Shown here: piece after piece, positions 1 to 8,715 of the stretch
Numbering within the stretch: position 1 is the stretch's first letter
Layout of the letters: each line of letters starts with the position of its first letter
Origin: Psychrobacter glacincola
GTDB lineage: Bacteria; Pseudomonadota; Gammaproteobacteria; Pseudomonadales; Moraxellaceae
DNA: 49,198 nucleotides
Reading direction: 5' to 3'
NCBI RefSeq assembly: GCF_904846215.1
Contig: NZ_CAJGZK010000022.1
Coordinates: 1-49,198, forward strand
Program-made: the position numbers and the translations under genes
The notes under the pieces: generated by a model
Told to the model about the DNA's origin: nothing
What the model saw: the letters and a program-made list of their open reading frames with translations, nothing else
Database searches by the model: none

Positions 1-2
1 TA

Positions 3-62
3 GGCTTAGATGTGTATAGTTCATGGTTGCAATCTCACTTTGGCGGTGGATATAAACTTTGA
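3..62 (+). CDS. possible C-terminal tail of an upstream gene (partial)
   Basis: The frame beginning at base 3 is open from the window edge and ends at a TGA at 60-62, giving 19 residues that finish ...HFGGGYKL. A short hairpin and T-run follow at once, as expected after the end of a gene, and the gene would converge on parB. Nineteen residues are too few to identify a product, and chance openness cannot be excluded. Confidence 0.25.
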   Translation, partial: GLDVYSSWLQSHFGGGYKL

Positions 63-87
63 TGCTAGCGCATCTAGGTCTTTTTTT
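61..87 (+). terminator. weak terminator-like hairpin
   Basis: GATGC, loop TAGC, GCATC, then a run of seven or more T about five bases later. The stem is short (5 bp). It lies directly after the stop of the possible partial gene and before the convergent end of parB. Confidence 0.3.
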
Positions 88-202
88 CACCTCGCATTTG
101 GTATTGCACTTCATGTGTTAATCTAAGTTTTTATAAAAATGGTTGTCATCAAGATAAGTTGACAAGATAATTTGAACAGCGATTACAAACGCATTCAATA
201 CC

Positions 203-1330
203 TTAAGCCTGTGCTTCTATATGCTTAATTAAAGCGGCTAATTGATCTTGGCTATGGAAGAATATCTCGACGCTACCCTGCCCATCTTTTTTATGCTTGA
301 GCTTCACTTCTGCACCTAACATATCTGTCAGTCTTTGTGTTAAACGCTCGACATCGCGAGATTGCCCTTGTTCGGTGCGGCTCACTTTTGGTGCTGGCTG
401 CAAAATAGATTTAACGAGTTTTTCAGCTTCGCGTACGGTCATACCGCCATCAATGATTTTTTGGGCGATGATAGGCTGCTGATCAGAAGATAAGGCTAAA
501 AGTGTACGCGCATGACCCATATCTAGAGCATTGGTCGCCAAATGATCTTTGACCGTGTCATGTAATTGATTCAGACGCAAGAGATTGGATACCGTCGTAC
601 GTGCTTTACCGACGACTTCTGCAATCATGGCATGACTCATACCAAATTCAGTATGGAAACGCTGCAGTGCCGCAGCTTGCTCAATGACCGATAAGTCTTC
701 GCGCTGAATATTTTCAATCAATGCGAGGGCAATCGCCAGCTCGTCTGACAAAGCACGCTCAATCGCTGGAATGACTGACTTGCCTGCCATTTTTGCCGCA
801 CGCCAACGGCGTTCACCGGCGATGATTTCGTGAGTAACAAAGGCTTCGCTTTTGTCTTCATTTGCCAGTAATGGACGAATAACGATCGGCTGCATGATAC
901 CATGCTGTTCGATAGAAGATGCCAACTCTGCCAGTGCCGTTTCACTCATATCACGGCGCGGCTGATACTTGCCCGCTTGCAAACGGGTGACATCGATTTG
1001 CACCAAACTGATTTGGTCCTCAGACCCGCTATTTTCTGTACTATTTACACGATTGCTCTTAACCGCAGTTTTATTTATCGTACGCGGTGTGCGAGCTTTA
1101 CGCAGGCTATTGTCTTTTGGCTCAGAAGCCGCAGATTGAGCGGACGCAGACTTCGTATTGATTGCAGTTTCAGCAGCATTGCCCGTCGCTTTTGTCTCAG
1201 CTGGCAAAGCATGCTCGCGCGCAGCCATATCGTCTTGCAAGGCAGAGGCGGTAATTTGCTTTTCTTTTTTGATTGACCCTAATAAGGCATCCAAGCCTCG
1301 ATTGGCAGCCAACCCTCTTTTCTTCGCCAT
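203..1330 (-). CDS. parB: chromosome partitioning protein ParB
   Basis: ParB/Spo0J-type DNA-binding protein that loads on parS sites near the origin and works with ParA in chromosome segregation; in this family it is a CTP-dependent clamp. The 375-residue product has a variable, Ala/Ser-rich N-terminal ~110 residues, then the ParB N-domain beginning near QIDVTRLQAGKYQPRR. The family's GERRWRAA motif and a central helix-turn-helix segment (MSHAMIAEVVGKARTTVSNL) follow, and a C-terminal dimerisation region ends the protein. The start is the ATG with Lys-rich MAKKRGL, typical of ParB. It lies downstream of parA on the same strand with a ~160 bp gap that holds a 7-bp tandem repeat. No perfect parS palindrome was found in the window. 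Identification is secure from the motifs and the parA neighbour. Confidence 0.95.
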   Translation of the reverse strand: MAKKRGLAANRGLDALLGSIKKEKQITASALQDDMAAREHALPAETKATGNAAETAINTKSASAQSAASEPKDNSLRKARTPRTINKTAVKSNRVNSTENSGSEDQISLVQIDVTRLQAGKYQPRRDMSETALAELASSIEQHGIMQPIVIRPLLANEDKSEAFVTHEIIAGERRWRAAKMAGKSVIPAIERALSDELAIALALIENIQREDLSVIEQAAALQRFHTEFGMSHAMIAEVVGKARTTVSNLLRLNQLHDTVKDHLATNALDMGHARTLLALSSDQQPIIAQKIIDGGMTVREAEKLVKSILQPAPKVSRTEQGQSRDVERLTQRLTDMLGAEVKLKHKKDGQGSVEIFFHSQDQLAALIKHIEAQA

Positions 1331-1390
1331 GATTACCTATCCTCTAACGCTAAAATAAAAGCCAAATGTTTTTAAATTTAATAATGAATA

Positions 1391-1418
1391 CAATGTTCAA
1401 TGTTCAATGTTCAATGTT
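1391..1418. repeat. 7-bp tandem repeat (CAATGTT x4)
   Basis: Four perfect head-to-tail copies of CAATGTT lie in the spacer between parA and parB. The array sits about 60 bp upstream of the parB start, where a promoter or leader for parB would be expected. Confidence 0.9.
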
Positions 1419-1491
1419 TTGTTATTTAGCTGATTGCTCTAATGATCCATTACTTTTTTATCATTCGTCATTTTGTCTTATCCTAAGATAA

Positions 1492-2271
1492 CTAACGACT
1501 TTGTTTTATGACTTCAGCGGCCAATTTTTGATAAGCACGCGCGCCCTTTGACCATCTCTCATAAGCAATGACCGGTAGACCATGAGCAGGCGCTTCAGCC
1601 AAGCGGATATTTCTTGGAATAATGGTTTGATACATGACGTCGCCAAAGTGCGCCTCTAACTCAGCAGACACATCACGGGCGAGCGTATTACGCGCATCGA
1701 ATAACGTTCTGACCACGCCGCGAATATATAACTTAGGGTTCAATTCTGTTAAACGCTCTATCGTTTGCGACAAATCCGCCAACCCTTCTAGCGCATAATA
1801 CTCACATTGCATCGGAATAATAACGCTATCAGTTGCCACCAAAGCATTAATCGTCAATAAGTTTAAGCTTGGCGCGCAATCTATAATCACATAATCATAG
1901 GCGGGCTTTTGTGCCACTGCTTGCGCATCAATCAAATCTGCCATTGCCGTCTTAAATAACTCATGGCTGTTGGTTTTGCTCATTAATGTGATGTCCATAC
2001 CCGCCAAATCACGATTGGCACCGATGACATCAAATCCTGCAGGGCTACTGACTATAGCATCAGATAAAGATACGCCATCAAGCAGTACATCTGCTATCGT
2101 CAATGCGAGCTCATTTTTATCAATGCCCGTACCACTAGTGGCATTGCCCTGTGGGTCTAAGTCAATGAGCAGTACGTGCTTGCGTTTGGCAGCCAAGCTG
2201 GCGGTCAAATTTACCGCCGTTGTGGTCTTACCCACGCCGCCTTTTTGATTCGCAATCGCTATGATTTCCAT
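1492..2271 (-). CDS. parA: chromosome partitioning ATPase ParA
   Basis: ParA/Soj/MinD-type ATPase that partners ParB in origin segregation. The product, about 259 residues from the ATG, opens with MEIIAIANQKGGVGKTT, the deviant Walker A box with the signature lysine. The family's DLDPQGNAT and a later VIIDCAPSLNLLT Walker B-like motif are also present. An in-frame TTG four codons upstream (at 2283) could extend it to 263 residues. I prefer the ATG at 2271 because the family normally begins directly with this M-x-x-I-A-I-x-N-Q-K-G-G strand and there is a weak purine-rich GAGTGAG just upstream. It lies between rsmG and parB on the same strand, the usual arrangement near bacterial origins. Confidence 0.95.
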   Translation of the reverse strand: MEIIAIANQKGGVGKTTTAVNLTASLAAKRKHVLLIDLDPQGNATSGTGIDKNELALTIADVLLDGVSLSDAIVSSPAGFDVIGANRDLAGMDITLMSKTNSHELFKTAMADLIDAQAVAQKPAYDYVIIDCAPSLNLLTINALVATDSVIIPMQCEYYALEGLADLSQTIERLTELNPKLYIRGVVRTLFDARNTLARDVSAELEAHFGDVMYQTIIPRNIRLAEAPAHGLPVIAYERWSKGARAYQKLAAEVIKQSR

Positions 2272-2402
2272 ACACTCACTCAATTTAATTAGGATCTATT
2301 ACTGATTTTACTAACGGGCTCTTTTACTGAAGGCATAAACATTAGCACAAAGGATGTTTCACCATAAAAACACAGTTTCATGGCAAATGCTGTGCTCATA
2401 GC

Positions 2403-3119
2403 TTAGACATTTTTATGAGACAATTCAATTAAATGACGACTATCATGTAAACGTGGCACATTAAGTTTAATGGTCTTAATCTGCCAATTATCATCCAATG
2501 CTTGCAGCTCCTCATCGCTCGGAGCCTTACCTTTCATCGCACATAAGTAACCACCATCTGCTAATCTTGGCTGTGCTGAGTCAACAAAATCTATCAAACT
2601 GGCAAACGCACGCGAGGTGACCACATCGTAGCTGGCCTTATGCGCCTCAATGCGCGACGCGATGGGCTGCACGTTGCTCAAACCAAGCTCGCTGCTGATT
2701 TGCTTAATAAAACGAATTTTTTTCTGATTACTATCAAGCGCGGTACATGAGCGCTCAGGCTGGCAAATCGCAATAATAACCGCCGGTAAGCCTGCGCCCG
2801 TGCCGATATCAAGCAGCGACCCTGGTGGTAAATGCGTTATAATAGCCAAGCAGTCGATAACATGTTTGATAAGTGCCTCTACCGGATCAGTAATGGCGGT
2901 CAGATTATACGCTTTATTCCATAATAAAAGCTGGTCTAAATACAATAATAACGTGCGTTGCTGCGTCTTACTTAATGCGAGACCGAGCTCCTTTATCGCT
3001 TGTGCCAAGACATTTGCCAATGTCGGTAATTGCGTGCCAAGCTTTACAAAGCCAGTTGGATCAATATGGATATTGCCTGTGCTAACAGATGATGCAGCGA
3101 TTTTAGTAGTGTCTGACAT
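2403..3119 (-). CDS. rsmG: 16S rRNA (guanine527-N7)-methyltransferase RsmG (GidB)
   Basis: SAM-dependent methyltransferase that in this family methylates G527 of 16S rRNA. The 238-residue product contains the SAM-binding glycine-rich motif LLDIGTGAGLPAVIIAI, then ALDSNQKKIRFIKQ. The conserved VTSRAFASL segment follows and KGKAPSDEEL comes later, all characteristic of RsmG. It is about 25 residues longer than the usual 207-215. The extra length is an N-terminal Ser/Thr-rich stretch before TLANVLAQAIKELGL. No strong Shine-Dalgarno is visible before the chosen ATG, but no later in-frame ATG would keep the domain whole. It is the first gene of an rsmG-parA-parB series, a classic origin-proximal order. 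Confidence 0.95.
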   Translation of the reverse strand: MSDTTKIAASSVSTGNIHIDPTGFVKLGTQLPTLANVLAQAIKELGLALSKTQQRTLLLYLDQLLLWNKAYNLTAITDPVEALIKHVIDCLAIITHLPPGSLLDIGTGAGLPAVIIAICQPERSCTALDSNQKKIRFIKQISSELGLSNVQPIASRIEAHKASYDVVTSRAFASLIDFVDSAQPRLADGGYLCAMKGKAPSDEELQALDDNWQIKTIKLNVPRLHDSRHLIELSHKNV

Positions 3120-3480
3120 ACAAGGAATTATCCAGTTTTGATACGTGAACCGTCTATTTTATCATGCAGGCTGCCCATTGAATAGTTACAGATTGCGCCA
3201 ATGTCCGCCATCTTATACTATCTACACTGACAGTGAGCCGTTATTCTTCTTGTAAGTCGTAAAGTTATCATATCGAAGTTAAGGTAAGTGCATTCCTATT
3301 AAATAAAACCTTCATCTCCCTATGATACAAAACTGCGCTTAATGACTTATTTAAACTATGGCTATATCTTGTAAGATGTTCTATCCATTATTAAAAATTG
3401 ACCATAAATATTTAAATATAAAAACCCAGTATTAAAACCCAGTATTAAAACCCAGTACTAAAACCAAGCATTAAAACTCA
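3120..3480. other. 361-bp spacer between divergent rsmG and the Lon-like gene
   Basis: No gene is supported here. The right-hand end holds a 13-bp tandem repeat that runs into the start codon of the next gene. The rest is AT-rich and must carry the promoters of both divergent genes, but I could not assign -35/-10 boxes with confidence. Confidence 0.6.
3421..3480. repeat. 13-bp tandem repeat abutting a start codon
   Basis: About 4.6 units of AAAACCCAGTATT lie head to tail. The first two are identical, later ones have 1-3 changes, and the last partial unit runs directly into the ATG at 3481. It fills the position where a Shine-Dalgarno sequence would normally be, and none is visible. Confidence 0.9.
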
Positions 3481-6465
3481 ATGACCATCCAACTACTAAA
3501 AACGACTGATCATACACCTATGACTGAAGAGCCCAACATAACCCCGAATAAAGACCAACAAGACATCACCGACAATACCGCTGATGCTATGATGCCTATT
3601 AGTGATTCAAGTGATAAGCATGCATCTAAAGAGCCGTCAGCCAATAAAGAGCCATCAGCCAATGAAGAGCCGTCAGCAAGTAAAGAATCCCTGAATAACA
3701 ATGCTTTAGCTAAGAAGAAATTAGATCAAAGCTTAAAACGCAAAAGAACGGCTCGTAAGTCTGCAGAAAAAGAAAATAACCCTGACACTGCGGACACACC
3801 TATGACGCCTCACCCTATATTTATAGAGGTCTCTCAGCGCTGCCTCATCGCGGCAAACCAACTTAAACGTTATAGTAAACCTACCCTACTGCCAACTGAT
3901 ACCCGCAGCGCCCCAGATTTAGATATTGGTTTTGGGCAACAGCGGGCGCTTAAGGCATTGCATACGGCACTCGATATTCATGCTAGTGGCTATCATGTGT
4001 TTGCTGCTGGTGAAAATGGCTTAGGCAAACGGACAGTGATTAGTCGCTTGCTCAGTCTTATCGCAGCCGATGCACCGACACCGGATGATTGGGTATATGT
4101 ACATAATTTTACTGACCCTCGTACGCCGCTCGCCCTACGCTTACCTGCTGGTCAGGCCGCTGTATTGCAACAACAAGTCAATACTCTGTGGCAACAAGCC
4201 AAAAAACGGCTGAGTCAACGTTTTCGTAGCGACCAGTATCAAAGCAAAATTGAAGCCATCAAAAATGACACCCATCAAAAAGAAAGTCACGCCTATGATG
4301 CGCTCAATGCTGAGGGCAAACAGTATGATTTGGCGTTAACCTTTCGCCCATTTGATAATAAAGCCGTTTTTGTTCATCCAAGCCAGCTTGCCGCAGAAAC
4401 GAGCGAGATGGATGATAAAGAAGGCAAACTCTCTCATAGCCGTAAAAATAATAGCCTTATCAATGACAATAAGGAAGCGGCTACCGCTAGCGCCGATGAG
4501 AGCGATGTTAAAGCTAACAATAAGGCATACAGCAGTGAATATGAGACTGAGCTGAATAATTTTGCGCAAAAAAACCATATGCAAAAACGTCTTAGCCAGC
4601 TGACCATTGCTTTAGAGCAATTAGAAGACGAAGCTAATGATGCCATTGAGTCATTACATCGCAATATTGCAAAGCGGGCGCTGCAGCCGTTATTCACACC
4701 TATTTATGAGCAGTTCAGCGCTCACCCAATTGTCGTTGAGTATCTAAAGGTAGTCTTTGCTGATATGGTTACTCATGTCGAGCGTATCGTCAATGGCGAT
4801 GACGAAGAGTTTGTAACGGCGCTGCTTGCCACGACGCCTAGCCGCTATGCTGTCAATGTCGTTATTAGCCATGAGCCTGACAGTGGTGCGCCGGTTATCC
4901 TTGAAGACCTGCCCACTCATCTAAACCTTTTGGGTCATGTAGAGCAAATTACCCAATTAGGCACGGTCACCACCGATGTCAGCATGATTCGTGCCGGCGC
5001 CCTACACCGCGCCAATGGTGGCTATCTGCTGCTAGAAGCCAGTCATCTGCTTGAGCATCCTTATGCGTGGCAGGGTCTTAAGCGTGCACTGCAGTCTCGT
5101 AAAATCAAACTCTCAAGCCTTGAGCAAATGCTGACCTTAACAGGCAGTTTGTCTTTAGCGCCTGCACCGATTGAGCTTGATATAAAGGTTATTTTATTAG
5201 GCGAAGCTGATTTATATTATGAATTATTAGAGCTTGAGCCAGAGTTTGATGCGGTATTTAAGGTACGTGCTGACTTTCATGATGATGTAGTGCGCACTCA
5301 TGAGCACGAGCTGGCGTTGGTTGGAAAGATGGCAGACATCATCGACTATGCCAATCTTTATCCGTTTGATAGAAGGGCACAGGCTGCGCTGCTTGAGCAT
5401 TTAAGCCTACAAGCAGAGGACCAAGATCGTCTGAGTCTGCACAGTGACTTACTTATTAAACTGTTGCATGAATCTAACCGTCATGCGCGTTTGGGCGGAC
5501 AAGACATCGTCAGTGCCAAGCACGTAGTGCAAGCGATTGAGGATATGGATGAGCGCTCAGGATATTTGCGCGACCTATATTGGGATGAGCTCAAAAACGG
5601 TCAGCAGCTTATCCAGACCCAAGGAGAGGCGGTTGGACAAGTCAACGCTTTAACCGTGGTAAGTTATGCCGATAGTGAGTTTGGTATGCCTGCCCGTCTC
5701 ACGGCGGTCATTCAGCCAAATATCGGTACGGGTGAAATTCTAGATATCGAGCGCGACGTTGATTTGGGCGGCAGCTTACACGCCAAAGGCATGCTGATTA
5801 TGACCAGCTACTTACGGGCGTTATTTAGTCAGCACCACGCATTAAATTTTAGCGCCTCACTGGCTTTTGAGCAGAGCTACGCGCATATCGATGGTGATAG
5901 CGCGACTGTCAGTGAAGGCTGTGCCCTATTGTCTGCCTTAGCAAACGTACCGATCAATCAATCCCTTGCGATCACAGGGTCTATGAATCAGCTTGGTGAA
6001 GTACAAGCCGTCGGTGGCATTAATTCCAAGATTGCTGGTTTCTTTGATGCGTGCCGCGAGCAGGAATTGACTGGACAGCAAGGCGTGGTCATCCCGATGG
6101 CAAACGTCAAACAGCTTATGCTGCGTGATGACATTATTACCGCTGTCAAAGCGGGCAGTTTTCATATATATGGGGTGCACACGCTGAGCGAAGCGCTCAC
6201 ATTAATGACGGGCTTGCCTATCGATACGATGAATAAGAAAGGTCGCTATCGCAAAGAGACACTGTTTGGCAAGGTGTTAAGTCGTTTGATGCTATGGGAT
6301 GAAAACCAAAACACAGATGATGATATTGATGATAAAAAATCAAAAAAGAAAGCCAAAAAGAAGCGTCAAGCCAAACGGCAAAAAGAAGAAGATAAGAAAA
6401 AAGCAGTTAATAAAGACAAAACGCTTGATGAAGACAATGGCATTGCCACAGATGAAGCACCCTAG
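3481..6465 (+). CDS. Lon-like ATP-dependent protease (LonB/YcbZ type, AAA_32 family)
   Basis: Energy-dependent serine protease of the Lon superfamily, distinct from classical Lon because it lacks the Lon N-domain and begins its core with an AAA_32-type region. The 994-residue product has a Ser/Lys/Asn-rich, probably disordered N-terminal ~110 residues with three KEPSAN-type repeats (about residues 50-67). A nucleotide-binding loop GENGLGKRT lies at 177-185. The C-terminal Lon protease domain has the catalytic serine in GDSATVSEG (Ser807) and the lysine in GGINSKIAGF (Lys850). Their 43-residue spacing equals that of E. coli Lon (Ser679/Lys722). The last ~55 residues are a very Lys/Asp-rich tail. 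The first ATG lies directly after a tandem repeat and has no obvious ribosome-binding site; a start at 3520 is possible. Substrates are unknown. Confidence 0.92.
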   Translation: MTIQLLKTTDHTPMTEEPNITPNKDQQDITDNTADAMMPISDSSDKHASKEPSANKEPSANEEPSASKESLNNNALAKKKLDQSLKRKRTARKSAEKENNPDTADTPMTPHPIFIEVSQRCLIAANQLKRYSKPTLLPTDTRSAPDLDIGFGQQRALKALHTALDIHASGYHVFAAGENGLGKRTVISRLLSLIAADAPTPDDWVYVHNFTDPRTPLALRLPAGQAAVLQQQVNTLWQQAKKRLSQRFRSDQYQSKIEAIKNDTHQKESHAYDALNAEGKQYDLALTFRPFDNKAVFVHPSQLAAETSEMDDKEGKLSHSRKNNSLINDNKEAATASADESDVKANNKAYSSEYETELNNFAQKNHMQKRLSQLTIALEQLEDEANDAIESLHRNIAKRALQPLFTPIYEQFSAHPIVVEYLKVVFADMVTHVERIVNGDDEEFVTALLATTPSRYAVNVVISHEPDSGAPVILEDLPTHLNLLGHVEQITQLGTVTTDVSMIRAGALHRANGGYLLLEASHLLEHPYAWQGLKRALQSRKIKLSSLEQMLTLTGSLSLAPAPIELDIKVILLGEADLYYELLELEPEFDAVFKVRADFHDDVVRTHEHELALVGKMADIIDYANLYPFDRRAQAALLEHLSLQAEDQDRLSLHSDLLIKLLHESNRHARLGGQDIVSAKHVVQAIEDMDERSGYLRDLYWDELKNGQQLIQTQGEAVGQVNALTVVSYADSEFGMPARLTAVIQPNIGTGEILDIERDVDLGGSLHAKGMLIMTSYLRALFSQHHALNFSASLAFEQSYAHIDGDSATVSEGCALLSALANVPINQSLAITGSMNQLGEVQAVGGINSKIAGFFDACREQELTGQQGVVIPMANVKQLMLRDDIITAVKAGSFHIYGVHTLSEALTLMTGLPIDTMNKKGRYRKETLFGKVLSRLMLWDENQNTDDDIDDKKSKKKAKKKRQAKRQKEEDKKKAVNKDKTLDEDNGIATDEAP
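3628..3681 (+). repeat. 18-bp in-frame tandem repeat in the Lon-like gene
   Basis: Three 18-base units encode KEPSAN, KEPSAN and EEPSAS in the disordered N-terminal extension of the protease. Units differ by one to a few bases, and the length keeps the reading frame. Confidence 0.85.
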
Positions 6466-6573
6466 ACGTTATGCTGCTTTTCTGCGATGATAATCCACTG
6501 CTGCCGTCGTGCTCATATTAATATCAATAACCGACTGCCTTTATACTCGTGACTTTACAAAGGTTATCTTTTT

Positions 6574-7710
6574 ATGACTGTATCTCATATCGACACTGCT
6601 CATACCAACAATGACAGTCTCGACTCTCAGCTTGCCATTGATGAAGGGACGCATACTGTTGCGCCTTTAGACAATAAAACCTCTGATGATACAGCAGATA
6701 GTCGTCATGGCGCTGCGACAACTGCGCGGCAGTGGCAAGTATTGTCGCAATTGCAGCGCAATCGCTGGGTCGGCACAACCCATGTCTATGAACAGCTGAT
6801 ATTGGCAGGTTTTGATATCAGTTTACGCACAGTACAGCGCGACCTAAACGCCCTTGCCAAACGCTTTCCTATCGAAAAAAACAACGCCAACCCGCAAGGT
6901 TGGCGCTGGGAAGATGATGCACCACTACAAAGCTTACCGCATATGAATTTATCGCAAGCAGTCGCTTTTAATATGGTTGAAGCCAATCTAAGCCAACTGC
7001 TACCACCAGTTATTTTAGATGAGCTATTCCCTTGGTTTGATTTGGCACGGCGCCAACTTAAACACAGTAAAGTCACTCATTCATGGATTGACAGAGTTCG
7101 TATTGAGCCTGCGACCCAGCCTTTGATTGCCCCGCATATTGATTTGGACAGTAAAGACAATATTTATCATGCGTTATTTTATCAGTTACAAATCAAAGCC
7201 TGCTATACCCGCAGCAATAAATCCCAAGCCAGCGAATACATCCTAAACCCTATCGCTATTATCCAGCGCGGGGTAATTATTTATCTGCTCGCAACCCGCA
7301 CCGATGATAGCGAAAATATCATTCGCACCTTTGCCTTACATCGATTTGCCACAGTTGAGATATTAGAGAGCGCCGCAAAAACCCCTGACAACTTCCAACT
7401 GGATAATTATCTAGACGCAGGTGGCATGGGCTTTAGCCATCCCCTATTTAGCCAATTGCCCAATCATGGCAAATACACAGCGATTGAGCTACAATTTACC
7501 AAACAAGCAGGCAAGAGCTTGACCGAAAGTAAGCTCAGTGATGACCAAATTGTTACCATCAATAGCGATGAAAGCTTGACCATACAAGCAACCGTGAATC
7601 TCACTTCTCAACTGGTTTGGTGGTTACGAGGTTTTGGTAATGGGCTGCTAGATGCCAAGCCAGAGCTATTACATCAAGCAGTATTAGATAAAGAATTAGA
7701 TAGCCACTAA
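6574..7710 (+). CDS. WYL-domain transcriptional regulator (DeoR-type HTH)
   Basis: Probable DNA-binding regulator with an N-terminal winged helix and a C-terminal WYL ligand-sensing domain. After about 45 polar residues, the segment RQWQVLSQLQRNRWVGTTHV...LRTVQRDLNAL (about residues 50-92) reads as the HTH of this family. The middle part NPIAIIQRGVIIYLLATR corresponds to the WYL core, although the exact W-Y-L triplet is altered. The last ~90 residues resemble the WCX tail, including a tryptophan-rich LVWWLRGFGNGLL. AAGG lies 12 bases before the ATG. It stands between the Lon-like protease and the TerD-like gene on the same strand and may regulate either. The ligand is unknown. Confidence 0.85.
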   Translation: MTVSHIDTAHTNNDSLDSQLAIDEGTHTVAPLDNKTSDDTADSRHGAATTARQWQVLSQLQRNRWVGTTHVYEQLILAGFDISLRTVQRDLNALAKRFPIEKNNANPQGWRWEDDAPLQSLPHMNLSQAVAFNMVEANLSQLLPPVILDELFPWFDLARRQLKHSKVTHSWIDRVRIEPATQPLIAPHIDLDSKDNIYHALFYQLQIKACYTRSNKSQASEYILNPIAIIQRGVIIYLLATRTDDSENIIRTFALHRFATVEILESAAKTPDNFQLDNYLDAGGMGFSHPLFSQLPNHGKYTAIELQFTKQAGKSLTESKLSDDQIVTINSDESLTIQATVNLTSQLVWWLRGFGNGLLDAKPELLHQAVLDKELDSH

Positions 7711-7793
7711 TCCGTCTTTACGTTGCCTTTATTAATACCTGTATAGCTATCTTAACAATTCATAAAAAAATCCAAGCATCAAAAAGGAATACT

Positions 7794-8459
7794 ATGTCGA
7801 CCACTACCCCATCGCCACTACTTTCAGACAGTTTAAGAGGGTTAGGTCTAGACGCAGGGACTTTGTTTTTTGGTCTCAATTATGAATTTACCAAAGTTGA
7901 GCAAAAAGGCTTATTTAAAAAATTAAAAAAACGCTTTAATAAAAATGCAAATTCCATGGATCTTGATTTGGCTTGCGTGTTATATGATGAAAACTGCACC
8001 ATCAGCGACATCGTCTGGTTTAAACAATTGCGTGACAAAGCCGAATCGGTTCGCCATCAAGGCGATAGCCTCAATGGCAAAGACCGCGGTACAGAAGCGA
8101 TGTACCTTGCACCCCTTGATCAAGAGCAAATCAGACTGTATTTGGATGAAATTCCTGCTCATATCACGCACATTGCTTTGATTGCCAACTCCTATTACGG
8201 ACAGCCCTTTACCAGAGTTAAAAAGGGTGAGATTCATCTGAGTGATGATGAAGGTAATCGCTCTTTTGAGGTTAATTTAAAACAGCTGCCGCGTGATTGC
8301 GTGACGCTTTGGGTGGCAGACTTGCGCCGAGAAGTAGATGACTGGCATTTGACCTTACAGAACCTGCCACTCCCTGCAACAGATTTGGCAGTAGCAGCAC
8401 AACAAGTGGCGCATGAATTGGCACGTGCCTTGCCTATTCCACAGGCAATCTATAGCTAA
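7794..8459 (+). CDS. TerD-family stress/tellurium-resistance-like protein
   Basis: Single TerD-type domain protein of 221 residues, cytoplasmic, with no signal peptide or membrane segment. Family hallmarks are an early MDLDLACVLYDEN strand (TerD DLDASAFLL-like), then VRHQGDSLNGKDRGTEA with the acidic Ca2+-binding-type turn. Next come IPAHITHIALIANSYYGQPFTRV and a late TLWVADLRREVDDWHL matching the strand before the C-terminal tryptophan region. A good AAGGA sits before the ATG, in a context shared with the gene at 18322. There is no terZABCDE cluster here, so tellurite resistance should not be assumed; stand-alone TerD proteins are linked to general stress and metal-dependent signalling. A strong terminator follows. 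Confidence 0.85.
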   Translation: MSTTTPSPLLSDSLRGLGLDAGTLFFGLNYEFTKVEQKGLFKKLKKRFNKNANSMDLDLACVLYDENCTISDIVWFKQLRDKAESVRHQGDSLNGKDRGTEAMYLAPLDQEQIRLYLDEIPAHITHIALIANSYYGQPFTRVKKGEIHLSDDEGNRSFEVNLKQLPRDCVTLWVADLRREVDDWHLTLQNLPLPATDLAVAAQQVAHELARALPIPQAIYS

Positions 8460-8479
8460 GACACTGCGCTGCGCTTAAT

Positions 8480-8521
8480 AAAAAATGGTCAATCGCTATA
8501 CAAAGCCATTGACCATTTTTT
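8480..8521 (+). terminator. strong rho-independent terminator
   Basis: A 14-bp perfect stem (AAAAAATGGTCAAT / ATTGACCATTTTTT) with a 14-base loop, ending in a T-run, 20 bases after the TerD-like gene. The A/T-flanked stem could act in both directions. Confidence 0.85.
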
Positions 8522-8569
8522 ATTTTATATATAAGCGATTCGGTACAGAAGAAAACCTGTGATAACTGG

Positions 8570-8707
8570 TATAGTTAAAATATCTTAAAGACGCTACAGT
8601 GCTGCTGGTATAAATTTTTTGCAGCCTCTGTCTGCGTAGGCACAGCAAGCAAGAAAAATGAATATCAGCAGTACTTGATGTATCAATATTACTTTTCCCT
8701 GACTATA
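8570..8707 (+). repeat. MITE-like element, copy A (short form, 138 bp)
   Basis: The ends form inverted repeats (TATAGTTA at the left; TATAGTCA on the other strand at the right). The core reads GCAGCCTCTGTCTGCGTAGG then CACAGCAAGCAAGAAAAAT. Inside, GCTGCTGGTATAAA and AATATCAGCAGTAC form an imperfect inner inverted repeat. It is nearly identical over its full length to copy E (47201-47338). It ends 9 bp before the stop of the K+ channel gene. Confidence 0.85.
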
Positions 8708-8715
8708 GTCCTTTA

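Noticed and set aside
10..126. A 38-codon plus-strand frame at the window start
   Set aside because: No ribosome-binding site and no recognisable sequence; the other frame (3-62), followed by a terminator-like hairpin, is a slightly better candidate.
902..1276. Open frame opposite parB (124 residues), and similar antisense frames across the window
   Set aside because: Shadow of the real gene on the other strand; Cys/Arg/Ser-rich composition with no domain and no start signals.
2355..2372. A parS-like sequence (TGTTTCAC followed by CATAAAAACA) upstream of parA
   Set aside because: Only the left half matches the parS palindrome; the right half is shifted and mismatched, so it is not a credible ParB site.
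7794..8459. Calling the TerD-like gene a tellurite-resistance determinant
   Set aside because: Only a single TerD domain gene with no terZABC partners; resistance cannot be inferred.
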